Of a DNA stretch of 7,928 bases, positions 1 to 5,578 are shown piece by piece. This DNA comes from Desulfobacterales bacterium (GTDB lineage Bacteria > Desulfobacterota > Desulfobacteria > Desulfobacterales > DAOWNP01). The position numbers and the translations under genes are program-made. The notes under the pieces were generated by a model that did no database searches, was not told the DNA's origin, and saw nothing but the letters and a program-made list of their open reading frames with translations. The stretch covers positions 1 to 7,928 of the forward strand of contig JASFBI010000067.1 of assembly GCA_030149595.1 (NCBI GenBank), written 5' to 3'. Positions within the stretch are counted from its first letter, which is position 1, and each line of letters begins with the position of its first letter.

Positions 1-1248
1 AAGAAAAAAGAATGGTCGCAAATTACTAAAAAACTCAATTAAAATAAAAATCACAACAAGAAAAAGACATTTTACAGCAATAAATTTAGAAGTAATAATT
101 GCCATACTCTCTATATCAGTCATTGCTTTGATAAAAGTTATTGCAGAGGCAATATCTGCCGATCTAAACAAAATCCATAGTAGTGCAACCAGATGAAATG
201 TTATTATTATTCCAAAGATACGGGAAACTCTATCCTGAGGGTTATAAGAAAACAGACGTTCCACAGCAAGCAGCAATCCATGAAAACCACCCCATATAAT
301 AAAAGTCCATGCTGCTCCATGCCATAATCCACCGATTAACATAACCAGGGCAAGATTTAATAATAAACGAAAACGTCCCCTCTGGTTTCCTCCCAATGAA
401 ATATATAAATAATCACGCAACCAGCCTGATAAAGAGATATGCCATCTTTTCCAAAATTGTGTAATGGAAGCAGAAAAATATGGTCTGTTAAAATTAGCAG
501 GAAATTTAAATCCGAGGGTACGAGCTATACCTATTGCCATATCAGAATAACCACAAAAATCATAATATATCTGAATAGCATAAAAATAAAAGGCCAGTAT
601 ATGATTACCAGCTGTGGTTCCACCTGAAATATCAAATACAGAATCTGCAAAAAGGCCCATATTGTCAGCTATAACAACTTTTTTAAACATCCCCATTGAA
701 AAAAGCAAAATGCCGGTATAAAACATTTTTTTATCAAATATCAACCGCCTGGCAAGTTGTGGTAAAAACACATCTGCTCTCACTATGGGGCCTGCCACAA
801 GCTGGGGGAAAAATGATATATAGGCTACCACCTCCTGCAGACTCACACTCTTTACTTGCATGCGCTGCTTATCTACAATATAGCTTATTGCCTGAAAAAC
901 ATAAAAAGATATTCCAACTGGAAGTATTAGATTAACCGTATTTAAACTTATATTAAAATATATAAGTTCATGTGCAAAAAAATTAAAATACTTAAAAACA
1001 AATAATATCCCCAAAGCTAAAACAATCTGCAGCCAAGGAGTAGATTGTTTAAAAAAACTAAGCTGAACGCTATAAGCTATTAAACATACCAGAAAAAGAA
1101 GTATTACATGTGATATATTCCATGCTGCATAAAAATATAAACTGCCAATACATATCAATAGTATTTGGGATTTTCTATTTTTTATTGAATAAAATAAAAT
1201 AAAAAATAGAAAATAAAAAATCAGATATTTAAAGGAGTTAAATAACAT
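1..1248 (-). CDS. MBOAT-family (AlgI-like) O-acyltransferase, C-terminus cut by the window edge
   Basis: The frame is open for all 416 codons from ATG at 1248 to base 1, so the last part of the protein lies off the left edge; AlgI relatives are usually near 470-520 residues. The protein is a polytopic membrane protein with hydrophobic stretches around residues 8-20, 28-40, 47-60, 73-88, 105-124, 177-197, 296-328, 345-361 and 391-407. Family hallmarks seen are FPQLVAGPIVR (147-157), YYDFCGYSDMAIG (228-240), FWKRWHISLSGWLRDYLY (265-282) and GGLWHGAAW (306-314). His310 in the WHG motif corresponds to the invariant MBOAT histidine; His270 is the other conserved one. Such proteins act in the inner membrane, passing acyl groups (often acetyl) to a periplasmic partner that modifies a polysaccharide. 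The start overlaps the stop of the upstream glycosyltransferase gene, indicating co-expression. The acyl donor and polymer cannot be read from the sequence, so I do not call it algI. Confidence 0.93.
   Translation of the reverse strand, partial: MLFNSFKYLIFYFLFFILFYSIKNRKSQILLICIGSLYFYAAWNISHVILLFLVCLIAYSVQLSFFKQSTPWLQIVLALGILFVFKYFNFFAHELIYFNISLNTVNLILPVGISFYVFQAISYIVDKQRMQVKSVSLQEVVAYISFFPQLVAGPIVRADVFLPQLARRLIFDKKMFYTGILLFSMGMFKKVVIADNMGLFADSVFDISGGTTAGNHILAFYFYAIQIYYDFCGYSDMAIGIARTLGFKFPANFNRPYFSASITQFWKRWHISLSGWLRDYLYISLGGNQRGRFRLLLNLALVMLIGGLWHGAAWTFIIWGGFHGLLLAVERLFSYNPQDRVSRIFGIIITFHLVALLWILFRSADIASAITFIKAMTDIESMAIITSKFIAVKCLFLVVIFILIEFFSNLRPFFFL
1170..1214. repeat. AT-rich 17-bp perfect inverted repeat at the 5' end of the MBOAT gene
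   Basis: The arms 1170-1186 and 1198-1214 are perfect reverse complements (the plus-strand left arm begins ATTTTCTATTTTTTATT), separated by 11 bases. They lie within codons 12-27 of the MBOAT gene. Only one G:C pair is present, so the hairpin would be weak. The Phe/Leu-rich membrane segment next to a Lys/Asn-rich loop could create this by composition alone. Confidence 0.5.
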
Positions 1249-1250
1249 TA
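1246..1250 (-). promoter_or_regulatory. Stop-start overlap (TAATG) coupling glycosyltransferase and MBOAT genes
   Basis: Read on the minus strand, the TAA stop of the glycosyltransferase gene (1250-1248) shares its last base with the ATG of the MBOAT gene (1248-1246). No good Shine-Dalgarno sequence precedes the ATG. This arrangement typically means translation of the second gene is coupled to termination on the first, and it fixes the start chosen for the MBOAT gene. Confidence 0.75.
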
Positions 1251-2402
1251 AGTATTATTTCTTGTACAGCTGATAAGCCATTTTTCAGTTTCTAAAAGCA
1301 TCTTATCTTCAGTAAATAACTCTTTAAATCTTTTTTTAGCGGACTTTGCAATTTTTAATCTTACATTTCTATTTTCTACAAGCATTAATATAGCTTTTGA
1401 CAGTACTTCAGGATTTTTAGGTAAAACTAAAAGAGCATGTTTATTGTGAAAGACTGCCTCGGGGTTGCCTCCTACAGATGTTGCTATTATAGATATACCA
1501 GCACGCATAGCTTCAAGAAGAGCTATGGAAAAATTCTCAAACACTGACGGTAAAACAAAAATATCTAATAATGGAAGATTTTCATCAATATTTGGCTCAT
1601 ACCCCATAAATCTTACACTATCTGATATTTTCAACTTTTTTGTCAGTTTTTTCAGGTCATTTTTTAAAGGGCCATCCCCCCATATTATAAAACCTATATC
1701 AGGATTTTTATTAAGAACTATCCTGGCAGCCTTTAAAAAAGCAGGAAGGTTTTTGGTTGAATCTAAGCGACAGACAGTTCCAACCAGTATTTTTTTTTGT
1801 TTTTTAAGTTTAATATTATTTGTAAAACATGAATCAGATAATGGTGGTATTCCATTATAAATTCTTTTAATCTTGTTTTTGCTGACAAAACATTTTATTA
1901 AAACCTTTTTTGAATAATCTGAAACAGTTACTATTTTTTTTACAAAAAAAATCAATAAAAAATTTGATAATAAATTAACAAAAGGCGAACATACTCTCTG
2001 AATTAAACTTGTTCCTTTATATTTCCCATGCCAGGAAGATATAATGTCTACACCAAGTCCCAAAGATGTTACAACAGCTACAAAATTACCATTGAAACCA
2101 TATGTTAAAATCAAGTCAGGTTTTTTATTTTTAATGATTTTTCTGACTTTACCTATCCATGAAAAATCAAACCGGCTGACAATATAAACATACTTCATAT
2201 TTATATTATCAGCTGTTTTATGATCTATAAACCAGTTTTCTGATATAATACAGATATTTTCCATATATATACCGGTACGGGATGATACTTTATTAATAAT
2301 ACCGGCATACTTTGATATCCCACCCGGTATAAAACCCCAATGCAGATTTAAAATATTTATATTCCTGTCTATTTTACACTCCTTTGATATAAAATTTGGC
2401 AT
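1248..2402 (-). CDS. Glycosyltransferase family 4 (GT-B fold)
   Basis: This 384-residue retaining glycosyltransferase would transfer a sugar from a nucleotide donor to a growing lipid-linked or polymeric glycan in the cytoplasm. The N-terminal acceptor domain has the glycine-rich loop GGISKY (27-32), SSWHGKYKG (122-130) and VSDYSKK (160-166). The C-terminal donor domain has GTVCRLDSTKN (208-218, with the usual Arg and Lys), GDGP (242-245), and the EX7E signature ENFSIALLE with Glu289 and Glu297, followed by AMRAG and GGNPEAV. Length is normal for GT4. It begins 82 bp after the beta-helix gene and overlaps the MBOAT gene by one base. The start is uncertain: ATG at 2402 has no ribosome-binding site, whereas a good AAAGGAG lies inside the reading frame at 2385-2379 with no ATG, GTG or TTG in frame at the right distance. 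Donor and acceptor sugars cannot be told. Confidence 0.92.
   Translation of the reverse strand: MPNFISKECKIDRNINILNLHWGFIPGGISKYAGIINKVSSRTGIYMENICIISENWFIDHKTADNINMKYVYIVSRFDFSWIGKVRKIIKNKKPDLILTYGFNGNFVAVVTSLGLGVDIISSWHGKYKGTSLIQRVCSPFVNLLSNFLLIFFVKKIVTVSDYSKKVLIKCFVSKNKIKRIYNGIPPLSDSCFTNNIKLKKQKKILVGTVCRLDSTKNLPAFLKAARIVLNKNPDIGFIIWGDGPLKNDLKKLTKKLKISDSVRFMGYEPNIDENLPLLDIFVLPSVFENFSIALLEAMRAGISIIATSVGGNPEAVFHNKHALLVLPKNPEVLSKAILMLVENRNVRLKIAKSAKKRFKELFTEDKMLLETEKWLISCTRNNT
2379..2385 (-). promoter_or_regulatory. Shine-Dalgarno-like AAAGGAG inside the glycosyltransferase N-terminus
   Basis: AAAGGAG on the minus strand sits at codons 6-8 of the annotated frame. Six bases after it comes an in-frame ATA (codon 11, 2372-2370), a very rare initiation codon. 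The annotated ATG at 2402 has no comparable site. The motif may mark a non-canonical start or be the chance result of a Lys-Glu codon pair. Confidence 0.3.
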
Positions 2403-2484
2403 TGTTAATTTATGCTAAAATTACACAATAAAAATATTAAAACTTATTCTTATTTAACAATACCTAAAATTTTATACATAATCC

Positions 2485-4185
2485 TTATCTTATACCTATA
2501 ATATTTGGAGCAGATAATAATATATTATTATTATCTGAAAGTTTTAAAGGCCCTATGCCTGAACCATAATATGGAGAATTTTTTGAAAAAGAGTACTGTC
2601 CGTTAGAAAATTTAATTTTTGGATCTGCAAAAATATTTCCTGATATATAGTTCTTGTAACCATTATATTTAACACCATCAGCAGACATACCTGTTTTATT
2701 AAAATATTCAAATCGTGCATAATTGATAATGTTTTTATTCTTGTTACTAAAAAAGATATTATTCTCTATTTTCCAGCCCTTTGTGTTTTCAGGTTCATAC
2801 CACAATTCATATGCTACATTATTATTTAAAAAAATATTATCCCTTATTTCAAGCCCGGCAGCATCATAATTATTTACTTTTATTCCTGTAGAAGAAGATA
2901 GATTCTCCCCCCCATTTATAAATAAATTATTATGTATTTTTACATTACGAGGATTAGTTAATTTTTTACTACCTCCTCCTACTGTGATACCGTCAAAATG
3001 GTTATGGGATATACCTGGTCTTTTTCCCCAGCCATCAATAATATTTCCGGAAATCTCAAAATTTTTACCTTCTCCCATAACAATACCGCCTTCAGCCGAA
3101 TCTTTTATATAGCAATCTAAAACCTTGCCATAATCACTGCCTGCTGCAAAAGTAACTCCTGCATCAATAAAGACATCTACATTTTCCCATCCTTGATGTT
3201 CCATATAACAATTTTTAATCGTAACATAATCTGTATCAAGAATACCTATAAAATCTCTGTCACTATTTTCAGGTATTACAGTTCCTATGTTTGTAATTCT
3301 ACTGTCTTGTATCAAGTGAGTATTACCACCTCTTGTATAATAAATGCCAAGTTTGCTATTATCTATATTAACATTTTCAATTACAGTATTTTTAGTACCT
3401 GAACCATAAAAAGAAATTGCCTGGGAAGAAGAGTATTTAACCGATAAATTTTTAATTGTAATATTTGCAGAATGAACAATTCTGATTCCTGCTGTACGTC
3501 CTCCTGTTCCAAGATTATTAACACCTCCATGGGGACCATTAATATTTATACCGTCTATTATAATATCATGTTTGCCACTCATATAAATAGAATAAGGTCT
3601 TGAAGCTATCTCTACAGTTCCTGGGTTTTCACCGGATGTTTTATAATAAAAAATTCTTTTATTATAGGGAGCATAAAAAAAACCAATTTTCATTTCCTTT
3701 AAATCCGAAGGAACTTGATAATAAGAATCTGCTGTATAATGCCAGTATCTGCTGTTACGTATCCATATACCATCCAATTTAGTGAGTATTCCATAATGAT
3801 TAGTAATTGATGGGTCAGGAAGCTGTCCGCTCCATAGCCCCGGGCCTTCATCCTTCCAGTTGGAAAATCTTTCTGTTGATTTAATTAAAGGATTTGCACC
3901 ATTTCCGTATTTTGTAAAAATAATTGGTTTTTCAAAAGTTCCTGAAGTTGGGACAGTTAACTGCTCGCCCCACACGCCATTACATGCAAACTTTATTATG
4001 TCACCAGGTTTAAATAAAGATCTGTTTACCCTGGCAATTGTTTTCCATGGTAATTGTTCATCTTCTCCAGAATTTGTGTCCTTACCATCTGTGGGATGTA
4101 CATAATAACTTTGAGCATGCAAAAAAGTTACACCACTAAAAAATATACTCAGTACTATAATTATTTGCATAAGTATTCTTTTCAT
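2485..4185 (-). CDS. Secreted right-handed parallel beta-helix repeat protein
   Basis: A 566-residue exported protein. The N-terminus is a clear Sec signal peptide: MKR, a hydrophobic core (about 4-20), and probable cleavage after FLHA (Ala24), with no lipobox cysteine. The mature start, YYVHPTDGKDTNSGEDE, and the following WKTIARVN and FKPGDIIKF match the usual opening of exported beta-helix proteins. From about residue 205 onward there are regularly spaced coil repeats of the type HDIIIDGININ, ANITIKNLSVK, NTVIENVNIDNS, YVTIKNCYME and NVKIHNNLFINGG, ending with NIFADPKIKF and NSPYYGSG. Family members in polysaccharide loci include lyases, C5-epimerases such as AlgG, and binding proteins. 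I see no AlgG-type DPHD motif, so the activity is unassigned. I chose ATG at 4185 because GAGGTGA sits just upstream; a GTG at 4191 would add two residues but falls inside that site. It lies between two glycosyltransferase genes. Confidence 0.9.
   Translation of the reverse strand: MKRILMQIIIVLSIFFSGVTFLHAQSYYVHPTDGKDTNSGEDEQLPWKTIARVNRSLFKPGDIIKFACNGVWGEQLTVPTSGTFEKPIIFTKYGNGANPLIKSTERFSNWKDEGPGLWSGQLPDPSITNHYGILTKLDGIWIRNSRYWHYTADSYYQVPSDLKEMKIGFFYAPYNKRIFYYKTSGENPGTVEIASRPYSIYMSGKHDIIIDGININGPHGGVNNLGTGGRTAGIRIVHSANITIKNLSVKYSSSQAISFYGSGTKNTVIENVNIDNSKLGIYYTRGGNTHLIQDSRITNIGTVIPENSDRDFIGILDTDYVTIKNCYMEHQGWENVDVFIDAGVTFAAGSDYGKVLDCYIKDSAEGGIVMGEGKNFEISGNIIDGWGKRPGISHNHFDGITVGGGSKKLTNPRNVKIHNNLFINGGENLSSSTGIKVNNYDAAGLEIRDNIFLNNNVAYELWYEPENTKGWKIENNIFFSNKNKNIINYARFEYFNKTGMSADGVKYNGYKNYISGNIFADPKIKFSNGQYSFSKNSPYYGSGIGPLKLSDNNNILLSAPNIIGIR
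2511..2537. repeat. 27-bp perfect palindrome near the 3' end of the beta-helix gene
   Basis: Arms CAGATAATAATA (2511-2522) and TATTATTATCTG (2526-2537) are perfect reverse complements around a 3-base TAT loop. It codes for the SDNNNILLS segment near the C-terminus. No T-run follows in the direction of transcription, so it is not a classical terminator. It could form a short mRNA hairpin or cruciform. Confidence 0.6.
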
Positions 4186-4187
4186 AT

Positions 4188-4194
4188 TCACCTC
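4188..4194 (-). promoter_or_regulatory. Ribosome-binding site GAGGTGA of the beta-helix gene
   Basis: GAGGTGA on the minus strand lies five bases (measured from its GAGG core) before ATG at 4185. It is the clearest start-associated Shine-Dalgarno site in the window. It overlaps the alternative GTG at 4191, which argues for the ATG as the true start. Confidence 0.7.
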
Positions 4195-4209
4195 ATAAAA
4201 AATATAGTA

Positions 4210-4240
4210 GTAAAAATAATAAAACAGGCATTATTTTTAC
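4210..4240. repeat. 11-bp perfect inverted repeat upstream of the beta-helix gene
   Basis: Arms GTAAAAATAAT (4210-4220) and ATTATTTTTAC (4230-4240) are perfect reverse complements with a 9-base loop. It lies 25 bp upstream of the beta-helix start and next to a second palindrome at 4243-4257. It could be a leader hairpin or protein-binding site; the low G:C content makes it weak as a terminator. Confidence 0.5.
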
Positions 4241-4242
4241 AA

Positions 4243-4257
4243 ACAAGCAATGCTTGT
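4243..4257. repeat. 15-bp palindrome ACAAGCAATGCTTGT
   Basis: Seven-base arms ACAAGCA (4243-4249) and TGCTTGT (4251-4257) flank one central base. On the minus strand it lies 46 bp after the glycosyltransferase stop and is followed by a T-containing but interrupted stretch. It may be a weak terminator, an operator, or one half of a two-hairpin leader with 4210-4240. Confidence 0.5.
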
Positions 4258-4303
4258 ACCACATCATTAATTTTATATTTTTTTATGGATTCTTCTCGTT
4301 AAA

Positions 4304-5395
4304 TCACAAAATCTTTAAATACTCTTTTATTATAGCATCTGTGGAATGATATTTTTTAATATACTGTTTAGCATTTTCACCTATCTTGCATCGTACGTAT
4401 TTATCCTCCATCACACTTTTTACATCCATGCAAAGTCTTTCAAATGTTTTAGAATGTCTGCCCAGATTCATATTTTTAATTATATTATCAGGATCAATAT
4501 TTAAACTAATAACAGGCGTTTTATACTGCCATGACTGCAGGAAAGTGTTTGGAAATCCTTCGCGGAGAGAAGTACTTATAAAAACTGCTGCTTCCTGAAA
4601 ATAGACAGCAATTTGTGAAAAAGGTACATATCCTATATATTTTAAATTTGGCACAAGATGCAGTTTATCTGTAATAAAATTATCACTTAATGTCTTAGCA
4701 GTTGGTGACATTATCATTTTAAAATTATATTCAGGCAGATATTCTGCTAATTTCAAAAACTTTTCCGGCTGTTTATTAAAAGAATTATTACCCACCCATA
4801 ATATATATTTTTTTTTCTCATACTGATCTGTTTCAGGAAGGGTAATCATGCTGTTTATAATTTTAGCATTCTTGTTGTACACTTTTTTAAACTCTATTTG
4901 CTGTTTTTTATTCTGTGCAATAATTTTATTAACAAATAAAAGACCTGTTCTGTAAAACCAGTAGGTAATATAATTATCTATCTGTTTTATTACAGCTGGA
5001 TTTGTATCTCCATCACTTTGACCTATAAAAACAACCTTTTTTCTTTCTAAAAAACTATATAGACCCAATGGTAAAAGCAAATCTTTTGGAAATTTAATAA
5101 GATGACAGTCTGCTTTAATAAGATTTAATGTTTTTATAAACCTGTACCATGAAACAGGCAGATAATAATTTGCCCCTCCTCTATATTTCAGGCTGACTTT
5201 ATGAATAATAATTTTATTTATTATTTCAATATCTGGCTGGCCAAAATCATCTACAATAAAATGGATTTCATATCCTTTTTTTAAAAAAGAGATGCCCAAT
5301 GTTTTTAATTGGTTTTCAGCACCTCCAGCTGTGGCAAACTCTTTCCCGGCTATATGAGGATAAGCACTGGGACATATTATACAAATTTTTTTCAT
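4304..5395 (-). CDS. Glycosyltransferase, GT4-like (GT-B fold)
   Basis: With start ATG at 5395 this is a 363-residue cytoplasmic glycosyltransferase for polysaccharide assembly. The N-terminal domain opens with MKKICIICPSAYP and the GGAEN loop (24-28), typical of GT4. The donor half carries ILWVGNNSFNKQPE (198-211, with Lys208 at the usual phosphate-binding place), YIGYV (253-257) and STSLREGFPNTFLQSW (274-289). In the EX7E signature Glu279 is present but the second Glu is Gln287 (codon CAG at 4537-4535). This variant occurs in some GT4 subfamilies, so the enzyme need not be dead. The frame stays open upstream to ATG 5569, but those 58 codons are an imperfect tandem DNA repeat and lie before the family's usual start, so I exclude them. 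No strong ribosome-binding site precedes 5395; GGAGGGAG lies about 18 bases upstream, too far to be typical. It ends 118 bp before the beta-helix start. Confidence 0.87.
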   Translation of the reverse strand: MKKICIICPSAYPHIAGKEFATAGGAENQLKTLGISFLKKGYEIHFIVDDFGQPDIEIINKIIIHKVSLKYRGGANYYLPVSWYRFIKTLNLIKADCHLIKFPKDLLLPLGLYSFLERKKVVFIGQSDGDTNPAVIKQIDNYITYWFYRTGLLFVNKIIAQNKKQQIEFKKVYNKNAKIINSMITLPETDQYEKKKYILWVGNNSFNKQPEKFLKLAEYLPEYNFKMIMSPTAKTLSDNFITDKLHLVPNLKYIGYVPFSQIAVYFQEAAVFISTSLREGFPNTFLQSWQYKTPVISLNIDPDNIIKNMNLGRHSKTFERLCMDVKSVMEDKYVRCKIGENAKQYIKKYHSTDAIIKEYLKIL

Positions 5396-5404
5396 AATAG
5401 TTTT

Positions 5405-5559
5405 TATATGAAACTCCCTCCAACAGACCGTAATCATGAGAGCTTCAATTTTCGTTGTGCCAGATAAATCTGCCATGTATGTTATATGAAAGTCCGTACA
5501 AACGATTAGAATCATTGAACTTTCATTTTTTGTTGTGTGACCGATAAAGAATAACCATG
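5405..5559. repeat. Imperfect tandem direct repeat, two copies about 75 bp long
   Basis: Copy 1 is 5405-5477 and copy 2 is 5483-5559 on the plus strand. Both begin TATATGAAA and end CCATG. Over the first 55 aligned bases, 39 are identical (about 71%) with an exact 78-bp offset and no gaps; the remaining part aligns with a few bases of gap. Conserved blocks include AATCAT, TTCA and GTTGTG. The unit fills the space between the CapK-like gene and the glycosyltransferase start. Because 78 is divisible by three and both copies lack stops in one minus-strand frame, the two copies translate similarly (TTKNESSMI versus TTKIEALMI). Confidence 0.8.
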
Positions 5560-5578
5560 CTCCGGCCATGCCGGTTAT
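5551..5578. repeat. GC-rich imperfect hairpin overlapping the stop of the CapK-like gene
   Basis: Outer arms ATAACC (5551-5556) and GGTTAT (5573-5578) enclose an inner perfect inverted repeat CCGGC-CAT-GCCGG (5562-5574). It is markedly GC-rich for this window and covers the TAA stop (5577-5575), abutting the tandem repeat. There is no T-run after it on the minus strand, so a rho-independent terminator is not supported. It may be the end of the repeat element. Confidence 0.5.

Noticed and set aside
439..935. Two plus-strand reading frames of 62 and 79 codons.
   Set aside because: They lie antisense to the well-supported MBOAT gene, whose frame is open throughout and carries all family motifs; the plus-strand peptides have no recognisable features.
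1465..1860. A 131-codon plus-strand reading frame.
   Set aside because: It is antisense to the donor domain of the GT4 gene and its peptide reflects the complementary codons, with no ribosome-binding site or known motif.
2485..4185. Calling the beta-helix protein an AlgG-type mannuronan C5-epimerase.
   Set aside because: The fold and locus context fit, but no DPHD motif was seen and no alginate-specific genes are in the window.
3860..4302. Plus-strand frames of 81 and 82 codons.
   Set aside because: The first lies entirely antisense to the N-terminal part of the beta-helix gene. The second starts antisense to it and runs into the leader region. Neither shows domain features.
5396..5569. N-terminal extension of the first glycosyltransferase to ATG at 5569.
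   Set aside because: The extra 58 codons are a diverged tandem DNA repeat; the family-typical N-terminus begins at 5395.
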